DNA of 64,000 bases from Xaviernesmea rhizosphaerae (GCF_001938945.1 NZ_MKIO01000019.1:62001-126000); one strand, 5' to 3'. Positions 8,497 to 18,161 are shown, counted from the stretch's first letter. Translations and numbers: made by a program. Notes: generated by a model from the letters alone, not told the origin.

Positions 8497-11310
8497 CTAC
8501 TGGCCCAGCCGCTCCAGCAGCGCGGGGATGTGAACCTGGTCGGCTTTGTAATTGCCCGTGAGCATGTACATCATGATGTTCACGCCGGCGCGGTAGGCAT
8601 ATTCGCGCTGCATCTCGTCAGGCGGAACGGTCGGCAGAAGCGGACGGCCGCTGTCGTCGATCGCCCAGGCCCCGGCCAGATCATTGCCGGTGATCATGAT
8701 CGGCGTGACGCCATCGCCGGAGCGTGCCGGCCGTCCCGTCTCCTCGCCGTCACTGCGCGGCTGCGCCTCGATCCACAGCGGGCTTCCGGTGTAGCGGCCG
8801 GGGAAATTCGACAGGAGATAGAAGGACTTGGTCAGCACGTTGTCGGCCGGCACGGGCTCCAGCGGCGGAATGTCGAGCCCGGCCAGGATCGCCTGCAGCC
8901 GCTCGCCATTGGGGCTTGTCGACTGCTCGCCGCCAAGGGTGGAAAACTGATCGCGCGTGTCGAACAGCACCGTGCCGCCGGCGCGCATATAGGCGTCGAT
9001 CCGGCTGATCGCCTGCGGGCTCGGCATCGGCGCCGTGGCAGAGATCGGCCAGTAGATCATCGAATAGACCGACAGCTCGTCCTTGGCGATATCGAGGCCG
9101 ACGGGCGCTCCGGGCTCCAGCGTCGTGCGGTAGGTGAGGAACTCGGTGAGACCGAAAAGCCCCCGCTCCGACAGCCTGTCCACCTCCGCCTCACCGGTGA
9201 CGACATAGGCGAGATGGGTCTTGTCCAGCACCTGCAGAAGCTGTTCGTCGCCCGGCTTGACGTCGCTCGCCTTGGCGGCGCGCGGCGGCAGGGCGACAAG
9301 CGCGGTCAGCCCCACCAGAGCCAGCGCCGTTGCCGCCCGCCGACCGCGAAGGCGCGACAGAGCGCCCCCCATGAAGAGCACGATCAGCGTATCCACGAGC
9401 AGCAGGAGCATGGCGAGCGTCAGCAGCGCCGGTTTCAGCGACCAGCTTTCCGCGCCGATCAGCCGTTCGGCGGCATGCGGCACGGAGAGGCCGGAGAGAT
9501 CGATCGGCGCCAGCGCCGTCTCGCGCGGCAGGAGATTGACGGCGACGAAGCCTTCCTCGGAACCGTAAAGGCCCGGCGGATGGTCATAATCGGCGGAAGG
9601 CACCGCGGTGCCGGCCAGTTCCAGCGGCCGGGCGCGGCCGGTTTCGCTCACCAGCACGCCCTCGGCATTCAGCAGGCGATAGGGCGGCAGGGCCTGCGGT
9701 TTGCCGCCGCCGGCCTCGCCCACGCCGCCGCTGCGCGACAGCTGCACCACGCGCCGGAGCATTTCGACGAAATCGCCCGAAATCGGCAGGTTAGACCAGG
9801 TGGCCTCGGCGCTGACATGGAAGAGCACGATCCGCCCAGCCCCTTCGCTGCGCGTCGTCACCAGCGGCGTGCCGTCGGCAAGGCTTGCCCAGGTGCGGCT
9901 GGCGAGATCGGCGGTCGGCTCGGCCAGGACCTGGCGATTGACGGTGACGGCATCCGGCCGGCGCAGGCCGACGAACGGGCTGCCGGCCGGATAATCGGCA
10001 AGCGGCTGCGGCTGCGACCAGGAAAGCGCGCCGCCCAGAGCCCGCTCGCCCTGGCGCAGCGTCACCGGCACCAGCGGATCACCCGCAGGCGCGGCGGCAA
10101 GGCGCGGGCCGGCAAAGCGCACCAGCGTGCCGCCATTGCGCAGCCATTGCAGCACGGCGCCGGTCGTCTCGTCCGGCAGGCGGCCGATATCGGCCATGAT
10201 CAGCATGGAGGGCTTCTGCGCCAGAAGCTCCGGCACGGCGACGGAGAGATCCGACTCGCTCGGCTGGATCAGGTCGGCATAGGGCTGGAGCGCGCGGTTG
10301 ATGTAGTAGAGCGGCGAGAGCAGTGGCTGCGACTGGTCCCGCGCCTCGCCCGAGAGCAGCGCCACGCGGCGGCGGCGGAAGCCATCGTCCAGCAGCAGCA
10401 CGCCGCCGGCATTTTCAGGCTCGGCCAGCGTGATACGGGCAAAGTCGTTGCGCAGCTCGAAGGGGGCGGCGAGCACGCCGCTTCCGGTCGCCGCGCCGGC
10501 GGCAAAGTCGATCGTGCCATTGGCGATCGCCCGCCCCCGCGCATCCAGCGCGCTGATCGCCACGCTGCGCGGCTCTGATGACGGCAGGCGCGTGGCGGTG
10601 ATGCGCATGCCATCGGCATCGTTGTCGGCCTTGGTCAGCGCCACCAGGCTGCCGGTGTCGCCGCTGATGATGCGGGTATTGGCCGGCTGCAACGCGACGA
10701 TGGCCGAGGTCACGCGGGCATCGTTTTCCGCAAGACCATCTGTGAGAAAGGCCAGCGTGCCCAGCCGCGTGCCGGCAAGGGCGGTAGAAAGCGCATCGAG
10801 CGCGCGGATGCGATCGACAGGCAGAGGCTGTGGCCGGGCGGCGGCAAGCCGCGTGCGCGCCTCAGCCGCCGTGCCGGGCACGGCATTCTGCTCGCGCTCG
10901 GCGGTAAAGACGATCGAGACAGGCACGTCACGCGCCTCCTCGGCATCGGAGACAAGCGCCTCGGCCGTTTCCACGCGTCGCGTCCAGTCGCCTGCCGTGG
11001 CCCAGCCATTGTCGATGACAAGCGCCAGCGGCCCGTCGGAGGACAGGCTGTTGGCACGTGGATTGACCACGGGATCGGCGAGCGCGACGATCAGCGCCGC
11101 CGCCATCAGCATGCGCAGGAGCGTCAGCCACCAGGGGCTCTTCGACGGCGTCTCCTCCCGCCGGATGACGCTGGCGAGAATGCGCAAAGGCGGAAAGGCC
11201 TCGGTCACCGGGCGCGGCGGCGTCATGCGCAACAGCCACCAGATCGCCGGCAGGGCGATCAGCCCGGCCAGGACCAGCGGATTGGTGAAGACGAAGGGCA
11301 GGAAATTCAT
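8497..11310 (-). CDS. BatA N-terminal/DUF4159 domain membrane protein
   Basis: This 937-residue protein begins with a BatA-type membrane region (helices at about residues 10-30 and 60-80, with WWLLRMTPPRP between them). A long periplasmic part with a VWA-like core follows (LALVIDNGWATAGDW). There are further helices around residues 630-680, then a C-terminal DUF4159 domain (about residues 705-937, starting near DEQLLQVLDKTHLAYV). The start codon overlaps the stop of the DUF58 gene by four bases. BatA-like and MoxR proteins are usually linked to complex assembly or envelope integrity. The precise function here is unknown. Confidence 0.8.
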   Translation of the reverse strand: MNFLPFVFTNPLVLAGLIALPAIWWLLRMTPPRPVTEAFPPLRILASVIRREETPSKSPWWLTLLRMLMAAALIVALADPVVNPRANSLSSDGPLALVIDNGWATAGDWTRRVETAEALVSDAEEARDVPVSIVFTAEREQNAVPGTAAEARTRLAAARPQPLPVDRIRALDALSTALAGTRLGTLAFLTDGLAENDARVTSAIVALQPANTRIISGDTGSLVALTKADNDADGMRITATRLPSSEPRSVAISALDARGRAIANGTIDFAAGAATGSGVLAAPFELRNDFARITLAEPENAGGVLLLDDGFRRRRVALLSGEARDQSQPLLSPLYYINRALQPYADLIQPSESDLSVAVPELLAQKPSMLIMADIGRLPDETTGAVLQWLRNGGTLVRFAGPRLAAAPAGDPLVPVTLRQGERALGGALSWSQPQPLADYPAGSPFVGLRRPDAVTVNRQVLAEPTADLASRTWASLADGTPLVTTRSEGAGRIVLFHVSAEATWSNLPISGDFVEMLRRVVQLSRSGGVGEAGGGKPQALPPYRLLNAEGVLVSETGRARPLELAGTAVPSADYDHPPGLYGSEEGFVAVNLLPRETALAPIDLSGLSVPHAAERLIGAESWSLKPALLTLAMLLLLVDTLIVLFMGGALSRLRGRRAATALALVGLTALVALPPRAAKASDVKPGDEQLLQVLDKTHLAYVVTGEAEVDRLSERGLFGLTEFLTYRTTLEPGAPVGLDIAKDELSVYSMIYWPISATAPMPSPQAISRIDAYMRAGGTVLFDTRDQFSTLGGEQSTSPNGERLQAILAGLDIPPLEPVPADNVLTKSFYLLSNFPGRYTGSPLWIEAQPRSDGEETGRPARSGDGVTPIMITGNDLAGAWAIDDSGRPLLPTVPPDEMQREYAYRAGVNIMMYMLTGNYKADQVHIPALLERLGQ

Positions 11311-12251
11311 GAGCTCGCCTTCTGCCCACGGCCGATACCAGCCTGGCGCTCGGCCGCCGGCATGCCCGAAAGATACATATGCACCGCCACCAGCGCCTCC
11401 GAGGCGAGATGGTCGGTGCGATGCGGCGTGAAGGTCCAGCCGAGATGGCGCAGCGCCTCGCCCAGACTGGAGCGCCGGGCGAGATAGGCGCGCTGATAAT
11501 CCTCGCGCAGCGCCTCGGCACGCCCCGCCGTCAGCTTCTCGCCGGTCTCAGGATCGGTGAATTCGGTGCGGCCGGCATAGGGAAAGGTCTCCTCCGCCGG
11601 ATCGGCGATCTCGACCACATGCCCCGTCAGCCCGCGCCGGGCGAGCGGGCCGAGCCGCGCCATGACCCGCTCGGCGGGATCGAGAAAGTCACCGATCAGC
11701 ACGAGATCGCTGAACCCCCTCACCATGCCGGTCTGCGGCAGGCCGTCGGAAAGATCCGCATGCATGAGTGCCGTGGCCAGCCGCTCGGCCGCGTTGCGCG
11801 CCGCCACCGGCTCCATCACACCCGGGCAGCCGATGCGCTCGCCCGAGCGCGCCAGGATTTCCGCCAGGGCCAGCATGATTACCAGCGCCCGGCTCTCCTT
11901 GGAGACCGCGCCGAAGGTGGATTTGTACATCATCGAGGGCGAGAGATCGGCCCAGAGCCAGATCGTGTGCGCGGCCTCCCATTCGCGGTCGCGCACATAG
12001 GTATGGTCGTCACGGGCCGAGCGGCGCCAGTCGATGCGCGAGAGGCTCTCGCCGTCGCTATAGGGCCGGAACTGCCAGAAATTCTCGCCAATGCCGCGCC
12101 GGCGCCGGCCATGCCAGCCCGAAATCACCGTATTGGCGATGCGGCGCGCCTCGACCAGGCAATCGGGCACCAGACGGGCACGGGCCTGCGCGCGGGAGAG
12201 AACCTCGCCGGAGGGGGTACGCGCGACAGTTTGGCCGATCGTTGCCATCAA
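11307..12251 (-). CDS. DUF58 domain-containing protein
   Basis: This 314-residue soluble protein carries the DUF58 signature: a GRRRRGIGENFWQFRPYSDGE segment (about residues 49-69), then SRIDWRRSARDDHTYVRDRE, followed by a VWA-like half (TIWLWADLSPSMMYKS). DUF58 proteins are regular partners of MoxR AAA+ ATPases and probably act as adaptors or substrates in metal insertion or complex assembly. The gene lies 11 bases after moxR and overlaps the next gene by ATGA, so the four genes almost certainly form one operon. Confidence 0.88.
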   Translation of the reverse strand: MMATIGQTVARTPSGEVLSRAQARARLVPDCLVEARRIANTVISGWHGRRRRGIGENFWQFRPYSDGESLSRIDWRRSARDDHTYVRDREWEAAHTIWLWADLSPSMMYKSTFGAVSKESRALVIMLALAEILARSGERIGCPGVMEPVAARNAAERLATALMHADLSDGLPQTGMVRGFSDLVLIGDFLDPAERVMARLGPLARRGLTGHVVEIADPAEETFPYAGRTEFTDPETGEKLTAGRAEALREDYQRAYLARRSSLGEALRHLGWTFTPHRTDHLASEALVAVHMYLSGMPAAERQAGIGRGQKASS

Positions 12252-12262
12252 GCCACCCCGCC

Positions 12263-13279
12263 TCAGGACGCGCGGATGGTTTTCACCAGCCCGCCGATCA
12301 CATCCCGCACCGACATGCCTTCCGCCCGCGCGGCGAAGGTCAGGGCCATGCGGTGCTGCAGAACCGGCTCGGCCAGCGCCGCCACATCGTCGATCGACGG
12401 CGCCAGACGTCCGTCGAACAGCGCGCGCGCGCGCGCGCAGAGCATCAGCGCCTGACCGGCGCGCGGGCCCGGACCCCAGGCCACGTGGCGGTCGGTCTCG
12501 GCATGGCCCTGGCCGGGGCGGGCGGAGCGGACCAGGGCCAGGATCGCATCGACCACGCTGTCGGAAACCGGCATCTGGCGGATGAGCTGCTGGATCTCCA
12601 GGAGCTGGCGCGCCGTCATCACGCTGCGCACCGCGCTCTCGCCGGTGCCGGTGGTTTCCAGAAGGATCTGCCGTTCGGCGGCCAGCGAGGGATAGTCGAC
12701 ATCCACTTGCAGCAGGAAACGGTCGAGCTGCGCTTCCGGCAGGGGATAGGTGCCTTCCTGTTCCAGCGGGTTCTGCGTGGCCAGCACGTGGAAAGGCCGC
12801 GGCAGGTCGTTGCGCTGGCCGGCCACCGTCACATGATATTCCTGCATGGCCTGCAGCAGCGCCGATTGCGTGCGCGGGCTGGCGCGGTTGATCTCGTCGG
12901 CCATCAGCAGCTGGGTGAAGATCGGGCCGGAGACGAAGCGGAAGGAGCGCCGGCCCGTCTCGTCCTGGTCCATGACTTCGGAGCCGAGAATATCCGAGGG
13001 CATCAGGTCGGGCGTGAACTGCACGCGGCTGGCATCCAGCCCCAGAACCGCGCCGAGCGTCGTCACCAGCTTGGTCTTGGCAAGGCCGGGCACGCCGACC
13101 AGCAGCGCATGGCCGCCGGAGAGAATGGCGAGCAAAGTGCGCTCGACCACGCTTTCCTGCCCGAAGATCACCTTGCCCACCTCCCGGCGGACCACGGCAA
13201 TCTCTTCCAGCGCCTTTTCCGCCGCCGCGATCACGGCCTTCTCATCGAGCAGGCTTTCGGTGGAGGCGATCACGCCCAT
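12263..13279 (-). CDS. MoxR-family AAA+ ATPase
   Basis: This 338-residue ATPase shows Walker A (GVPGLAKTKLV, about residues 59-69), Walker B (LLMADEINRA), sensor 1 within VLATQNPLEQEGTYPLPEAQLDRF, and an AAA lid domain (about residues 225-335). MoxR ATPases work with VWA-domain partners as chaperones that assemble enzyme complexes or respond to stress. The gene is first in the leftward operon. The coding sequence includes a run of alternating GC (about 12420-12438) that encodes Ala/Arg repeats and is a possible slippage site. Confidence 0.93.
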   Translation of the reverse strand: MGVIASTESLLDEKAVIAAAEKALEEIAVVRREVGKVIFGQESVVERTLLAILSGGHALLVGVPGLAKTKLVTTLGAVLGLDASRVQFTPDLMPSDILGSEVMDQDETGRRSFRFVSGPIFTQLLMADEINRASPRTQSALLQAMQEYHVTVAGQRNDLPRPFHVLATQNPLEQEGTYPLPEAQLDRFLLQVDVDYPSLAAERQILLETTGTGESAVRSVMTARQLLEIQQLIRQMPVSDSVVDAILALVRSARPGQGHAETDRHVAWGPGPRAGQALMLCARARALFDGRLAPSIDDVAALAEPVLQHRMALTFAARAEGMSVRDVIGGLVKTIRAS

Positions 13280-13566
13280 GCTTCGTCTCCTTGCGATCAG
13301 CTGCGCGGCCCGGCGGGCGCGGCAGGATGGGCCGTTGCATCCTGTCTTCGCTCATCGAAGGAAAACGGATGATGCAGAAAATCCGATGTGCCCCTTTGGG
13401 GCTGGCGCGCGAATCAACCTGACGGTATCCGAAGGCCAAATTCCAACTTAGACGGCGGGTTCCCGCTGACAAGACGCGTGCGCCGCACTATCTCGTGAAA
13501 CGCAAGGCCATGATTTTGCCGGCGGCCGCACGTTGCCGCCAGCATAGGACGAAACGGGACGGAACG

Positions 13567-14250
13567 ATGGCAGAGGCCGAGAGAAACGACATCGCCGCAG
13601 CCGCGGGCACGCAAGGGGCCTCTCCCGCCATGGACGGCCTGTCGGGCCTGATCGCGCGCGCCAGCGAGGAATCAGGCGCGCGCGGCAAGGGGCCGCCGCC
13701 GGTCGAGCGCTGGAACCCGCCCTTCTGCGGGGAGATCGATATGGAGATCCGCGCAGACGGCAGCTGGTGGTATCTGGGCACGCCGATCGGCCGCGCGCCG
13801 CTGGTGCGGCTGTTTTCCACCGTGCTGCGCAAGGACGAGGATGGCGTGACCTATCTCGTCACCCCGGTGGAAAAGCTGCAGATCCGCGTGGCCGATGCCC
13901 ATTTCCTGGCGGTGGAAATGCATGCCGAGGGCAGCGGCGAGGCCCAGAGCCTGACCTTCCGCACCCAGGTGGGCGATGTCGTCACCGCCGGGCCGGATCA
14001 CGCTCTGCGCTTTACCATTGATCCCGGGACGCAGGCGCTCAAGCCCTATCTGCATGTGCGCGGCCGGCTGGAGGCGCTGCTCTCGCGCGCCGTGACCCAT
14101 GAGCTTATGGCGTTGGGCGAGGAGATCGAGATCGACGGCGCGCCCGTCTTCGCGCTCCGCTCGCAGGGTACAGTCTTCCCCGTCCTGCGCATGGCGGAAC
14201 TGGAGGCCTCCGCCCTGGACGCATCCGGGTTGGACTCACGGACGGCATGA
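13567..14250 (+). CDS. DUF1285 family protein
   Basis: This 227-residue protein matches the DUF1285 pattern: FCGEIDMEIRADGSWWYLGTPIGR (in two parts at about residues 58-81), then VRLFSTVLRKDEDGVTYLVTPVEK. The fold is known from structures, but no activity is assigned. The frame is open from a GTG at 13495. The ATG at 13567 is preferred because family members begin close to the conserved core and the 24 extra residues look non-protein-like. It overlaps the next gene (ATGA), giving a three-gene coupled unit with the CoA pyrophosphatase and the CCA enzyme. Confidence 0.82.
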   Translation: MAEAERNDIAAAAGTQGASPAMDGLSGLIARASEESGARGKGPPPVERWNPPFCGEIDMEIRADGSWWYLGTPIGRAPLVRLFSTVLRKDEDGVTYLVTPVEKLQIRVADAHFLAVEMHAEGSGEAQSLTFRTQVGDVVTAGPDHALRFTIDPGTQALKPYLHVRGRLEALLSRAVTHELMALGEEIEIDGAPVFALRSQGTVFPVLRMAELEASALDASGLDSRTA

Positions 14251-14879
14251 GCGCGCCCTTTTCGCCCGAAGCCTTCCGCGCCCGCGCGGCGCAGCAGGCC
14301 GGCAATCCGGTGGACACCGCCTGGCGCGACCATGGCGACATGCTGATCAATCCCGGCATCCTGCCGGTTCTGGAAAGCATGGCGCTGAAGGATGCGGCGG
14401 TGCTGGTCGGTGTCATCGACGGGGGGACACGCGACGGACGGGTGATCCTGACGCGCCGCACGGCCAAGCTGCGCAAGCATTCCGGCCAGATCGCCTTTCC
14501 CGGCGGCGCGGTGGACGCCACCGATGCCTCGATCGAGGAGGCGGCGCTGCGCGAGGCGGAGGAGGAGATCGGCCTTGCCCGCGACTTCGTTGAGCCTGTC
14601 GGCCGCCTGCCGCATTACCGCGCGCTGTCGGGCTTTCGCATCACCCCGGTTCTGGCAACCGTCAAAGCCGGCTTCACGCTGACACCCAATCCTGACGAGG
14701 TCGACGAGGTGTTCGACGTGCCGCTGGCTTTCCTGATGAATCCGGAGAATCATCGCCGCGGCAGCCGGCTCTGGAACGGCGAGGAGCGGCATTTTTATGA
14801 AATGCCCTTTGAAGGGCGCAATATCTGGGGCATCACCGCAGGCATTCTGCGCATGCTCTATGAAAGGCTTTACGCATGA
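14247..14879 (+). CDS. CoA pyrophosphatase (NUDIX hydrolase)
   Basis: The 210-residue enzyme probably hydrolyses coenzyme A and its derivatives to 3',5'-ADP and phosphopantetheine. It has the CoA-specific UPF0035 motif LRKHSGQIAFPGG (about residues 75-87), which runs into a complete Nudix box: GGAV, then REAEEEIG with the metal-binding glutamates (about residues 86-110). ATGA overlaps at both ends couple it to its neighbours. Confidence 0.9.
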   Translation: MSAPFSPEAFRARAAQQAGNPVDTAWRDHGDMLINPGILPVLESMALKDAAVLVGVIDGGTRDGRVILTRRTAKLRKHSGQIAFPGGAVDATDASIEEAALREAEEEIGLARDFVEPVGRLPHYRALSGFRITPVLATVKAGFTLTPNPDEVDEVFDVPLAFLMNPENHRRGSRLWNGEERHFYEMPFEGRNIWGITAGILRMLYERLYA

Positions 14880-16141
14880 TCTCGCTCGCCGATGAGGCCT
14901 GGTTCAAGGCCGCGCCGCTGCGCCGCATCTTCGCCCTGCTCGATGCCGAGGGCGGCGAGGCCCGCATCGTCGGCGGCGCCGTGCGCGATGCGCTGATGGG
15001 TCGGCCGGTCTCCGATATAGACATGGCCACCACGCTCCTGCCGCAGGCCGTGCTTGAGCGGGCGGAGGCAGCCTCCATCAAGGCCGTTCCCACCGGCATC
15101 GCCCATGGCACGGTAACGCTGGTCATCGACGGCAAGCCCTTCGAGATCACCACGCTGCGCCGCGACGTGACCACGGATGGTCGCCATGCCGAAGTCGCCT
15201 TCAGTACAGACTGGGAAGAGGATGCTCAAAGGCGAGATCTGACCATCAACGCGCTCTATGCCGATGCGCAAGGCCGCATCACCGATCATGTCGGCGGGCT
15301 GGCCGATATCGAGAGCCGCACCATCCGCTTCATCGGCGATGCTAGCGCGCGCGTGGCCGAAGACTATCTGCGCATCCTGCGCTTCTTCCGCTTCTTCGCC
15401 TGGTATGGCGCGGGACGGCCGGATGCCGAGGGTCTGCGCGCCTGCGCCCGGGCGCGCGACCATCTCGCCACACTCTCGGCCGAACGCGTCTGGTCGGAGC
15501 TGAAGAAGCTGATGACTGCGCCCGATCCCGGACGCGCGCTTTTGTGGATGCGCACCGTCGGCGTGCTGACCGCGCTTCTGCCTGAGACGGAGAAATGGGG
15601 CATCGATGCGATCCCCGGCCTGGTTGAGGCCGAACGCGCCTTCGGCTGGGCGCCCGATCCGCTGCTGCGCCTGGCCGCCATGCTGCCGCCGGACGCCGAG
15701 CGGATCGCCGCGCTGTGCCAGCGGCTGAAGCTCTCCAAGGCCGAGACCGCGCGGCTGACACGTTGGGCCGCCTGCCTGCCGATCCCCGACGGCACGGCGG
15801 AAAGCGCGCTCGACCGGCGGCTCTATCGCGAGGGACCGGACGGGGCGATCATGCGGCTGCGGCTCGATCTGGCGCTCGCCCATTCCAAGCGGGAGACGGA
15901 GACGGCGGCGCTGCCCCGCATCGCCGCGCTGCAGCGGCTTCTCGCGCGCGCCGAGCGCTTTGAAAAGCCGCGCTTTCCGCTTTCGGGCGCGGATGTGCTG
16001 GCCGCCGGCCTTGCCGCTGGCCCAAAGGTCGGGGAGCTGCTGGCGGGGCTGGAAGAGGCCTGGGTGGCGGAGAACTTCGCCGCCGACCGCAAGACCTTGC
16101 TGGCCAGGCTGCAGGCGGAAGCGGACAAGGCCGGCAATTAG
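14876..16141 (+). CDS. CCA tRNA nucleotidyltransferase / poly(A) polymerase family
   Basis: This 421-residue class II nucleotidyltransferase probably adds or repairs the 3' CCA of tRNAs. The head domain carries GGAVRDALMGRPVSDIDMAT (about residues 36-55), with the metal-binding DxD, and then RRDLTINALYAD and the RAVEDYLRILRFFRF-type motif (here ARVAEDYLRILRFFRF). The length agrees with rhizobial members. It is the last gene of the DUF1285-NUDIX-CCA unit. A family member acting as a poly(A) polymerase cannot be excluded from sequence alone. Confidence 0.9.
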   Translation: MISLADEAWFKAAPLRRIFALLDAEGGEARIVGGAVRDALMGRPVSDIDMATTLLPQAVLERAEAASIKAVPTGIAHGTVTLVIDGKPFEITTLRRDVTTDGRHAEVAFSTDWEEDAQRRDLTINALYADAQGRITDHVGGLADIESRTIRFIGDASARVAEDYLRILRFFRFFAWYGAGRPDAEGLRACARARDHLATLSAERVWSELKKLMTAPDPGRALLWMRTVGVLTALLPETEKWGIDAIPGLVEAERAFGWAPDPLLRLAAMLPPDAERIAALCQRLKLSKAETARLTRWAACLPIPDGTAESALDRRLYREGPDGAIMRLRLDLALAHSKRETETAALPRIAALQRLLARAERFEKPRFPLSGADVLAAGLAAGPKVGELLAGLEEAWVAENFAADRKTLLARLQAEADKAGN

Positions 16142-16426
16142 GGGCGTCGGCCGGCTGTTGGATGCGAGCATGGATAATGCTTCGCCCCGGCTCAAGGCAC
16201 CACGGCAGCTATTTATTCAGGCGCTCTGGTGATGAGAAATTTGATGGTTGATCCTGACGACCGCCGCAGATGGGTCTGAACTGTCAAATTCATTGTCCCG
16301 CTGTCATGCAGTTGTTCCGATGATCGGACCCTGTTCCGCCTGACCGCTCGGAATGGGAACCTCTATGCTGCCAGATTGCAGGACGACTTGAGTTTTCGTA
16401 GGATCACCCGGTGGAAAGGTCACCGC

Positions 16427-16717
16427 ATGAAGCCTTCGGTTGCGCTGGAGCAGAATCGTGAAGCCATCAGGGCCGTGGTTGGCCGCTTCCGGGCGGCAAA
16501 CCCGCGCGTCTTCGGGTCTGTCCTGCGCGGAGACGACAGGGACGGCAGCGATCTCGATATCATCGTTGATGCTCTGCCGGGCGCAACGCTGTTCGATCTC
16601 GGTGGCCTTCAGGTGACGCTTGAAACGATGCTGGGAGTGCCCGTCGATCTTCTTACGCCGGGCGATCTTCCGGAGATGTTTCGTGCCGACGCATTGAAGG
16701 ACGCTTGTCCCGTATGA
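16427..16717 (+). CDS. MNT-type nucleotidyltransferase antitoxin (MntA-like)
   Basis: This 96-residue minimal nucleotidyltransferase has the GSX10DXD motif complete (Gly30-Ser31 and Asp42, Asp44). MntA antitoxins neutralise HEPN toxins, in several cases by AMPylating a tyrosine near the HEPN active site. The stop codon overlaps the start of the HEPN gene (ATGA at 16714-16717), as expected for the pair. The start at 16427 was chosen over 16376 because similarity to the family begins there; the AAAGGT at 16416-16421 is a modest ribosome site. Confidence 0.85.
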   Translation: MKPSVALEQNREAIRAVVGRFRAANPRVFGSVLRGDDRDGSDLDIIVDALPGATLFDLGGLQVTLETMLGVPVDLLTPGDLPEMFRADALKDACPV

Positions 16718-17082
16718 TTGAAAATCGCCTAAGCGATTATCTTTCGCACATGCTCGACGCTGCCAACCAAGCCTGCGCCTATGTCAAGGGCATGGAAAAG
16801 CAGGACTTCCTCGCCGACAAGCGAACACAGCAGGCCGTCATCCTCAACATCGTCATAATTGGCGAAGCAGCGACGCGGCTGTTGAAGGACTATGACGGCT
16901 TTCTACGCGGACACCCCGAAATTCCGTGGTCTGCGATGAAGGGTATGCGCAATCGCATTGCTCACTGCTATTTCGACATCAATCTCGATATCGTCTGGGA
17001 TACCGTGAAAACCGCACTCGCCGATCTGTTATCTGCGCTTCCGAGAGTTCAAGATGCTGCCAGAGCAGAGAACCGTACGTAG
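16714..17082 (+). CDS. HEPN-domain RNase toxin (HepT/DUF86)
   Basis: This 122-residue, all-alpha protein has the HEPN active-site motif RX4HXY complete (Arg79, His84, Tyr86, in RNRIAHCYFD). HepT toxins cut RNA or tRNA ends and are held inactive by the MNT partner encoded just upstream. Tyr86 is the residue modified in characterised HepT/MntA systems. The pair sits between the CCA enzyme and a DUF1059 gene and is slightly less GC-rich than its surroundings, in line with horizontal gain. Confidence 0.86.
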   Translation: MIENRLSDYLSHMLDAANQACAYVKGMEKQDFLADKRTQQAVILNIVIIGEAATRLLKDYDGFLRGHPEIPWSAMKGMRNRIAHCYFDINLDIVWDTVKTALADLLSALPRVQDAARAENRT

Positions 17083-17158
17083 CCCAACAGAAAGGCCAGG
17101 CAATCCTGGCCCAGCCTCTCCGGTGGTCTCATTGCAGCTCTTCGCCTCGGAAGCGCAC

Positions 17159-17350
17159 TTACGCGGCAGGCTCGACCGCCGCATCACGAATGCGCGCCTT
17201 GATGTTGTTGACCATGGTCTCGCGGATCATCGCCTCGCCATGGGTCTGGCGCAGATGATCGACGGCCCGGCGCACCACTTCGGCATCGTTGTCGGCACGG
17301 GTGTGCCAGTCGCAGCCCGGCACCAGCGTGCCGCATTCAAACAGTCGCAT
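17159..17350 (-). CDS. DUF1059 small protein
   Basis: This 63-residue protein matches DUF1059: a start of [20 protein letters not shown] with two cysteines (positions 6 and 13), then a helical part [11 protein letters not shown]. The Cys/His spacing suggests a small metal-binding protein, but no function is known. The gene stands alone between the toxin-antitoxin pair and apt. Confidence 0.78.
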   Translation of the reverse strand: MRLFECGTLVPGCDWHTRADNDAEVVRRAVDHLRQTHGEAMIRETMVNNIKARIRDAAVEPAA

Positions 17351-17606
17351 GATGTCCTCCTATGTCCGGCCGGCCCTTGGTCCGTCGTCCGCGGGATGGG
17401 CGATCAGGCCCTCCTTGAACCGTGGCGATCGACCGTTCCCGCGCGGAGCACGCGCCGGCTTGAGGGTGGAACACGCAGCGTCGGGCTTCGGTTCCCGCAG
17501 CCCTTCCGCTGTTCCGGGCGAAAGCGGCGCCAGGCGCCAAGAAACATGTGCGAAGCGCTGCGGGGAATGCTATGCCTCGGCGTCAAAAACAGCTTGTGAA
17601 GGCTTT

Positions 17607-18161
17607 ATGCTTCCCATGACCGCTTCCCTGAAACAGGAACTCGAAGCCTCGATCCGTGCGATCAAGGACTATCCGAAGCCCGGCATCGTCTTTCGCGACA
17701 TCACCACGCTTCTCGGCCAGCCGCGCGCCTTCCGCCGCGCCGTGGACGAGCTGGTTCATCCTTTCGCGGGCAACCGGGTGGAAAAGGTGGCCGGCATCGA
17801 AGCGCGCGGCTTCATCCTCGGCGGCGCCATCGCGCATCAGCTCTCCGCCGGCTTCGTGCCGATCCGCAAGAAGGGCAAGCTGCCGCACGATACGGTGCGC
17901 ATCGCCTACAGCCTGGAATATGGCGTGGACGAGATGGAGATGCACCGCGACGCCATCGTTCCCGGCGAGAAGGTCATTCTGGTGGACGACCTGATCGCGA
18001 CAGGCGGCACGGCGGAAGCGGCCTGCCTGCTCTTGCGCCAGATGGGCGCGGAGATCGTCGCCGCCTGCTTCGTCATCGACCTGCCGGAACTCGGTGGCCG
18101 CAGGAAGCTCGAGGCGCTGGGCGTCGAGGTGCGCACGCTGGTGGAATTCGACGGCCACTGA
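17607..18161 (+). CDS. apt: Adenine phosphoribosyltransferase
   Basis: This purine-salvage enzyme converts adenine and PRPP to AMP. The protein contains the APRT hallmarks [31 protein letters not shown] and the PRPP loop [16 protein letters not shown]. The ATG at 17607 has AAGG about five bases upstream and gives 184 residues. The ATG at 17616 gives 181, closer to the usual 180, and cannot be ruled out. A two-way terminator separates it from ychF. Confidence 0.94.
   Translation: MLPMTASLKQELEASIRAIKDYPKPGIVFRDITTLLGQPRAFRRAVDELVHPFAGNRVEKVAGIEARGFILGGAIAHQLSAGFVPIRKKGKLPHDTVRIAYSLEYGVDEMEMHRDAIVPGEKVILVDDLIATGGTAEAACLLLRQMGAEIVAACFVIDLPELGGRRKLEALGVEVRTLVEFDGH

Noticed and set aside
8473..8510. 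Short direct repeats of ACCCAGT-like units after the DUF4159 stop
   Set aside because: Only about three copies of a nine-base unit; too short and too few to call a functional repeat.
6542..8533. 663-codon open frame on the plus strand
   Set aside because: It is an antisense shadow of the amidotransferase-like gene; its composition (rich in Arg, Gly, His, Gln) has no domain logic and no ribosome site.
12418..12440. Alternating GC simple repeat as a regulatory or Z-DNA element
   Set aside because: It lies inside the moxR coding frame, where it encodes a short Ala/Arg repeat; it may slip in replication but needs no other function.
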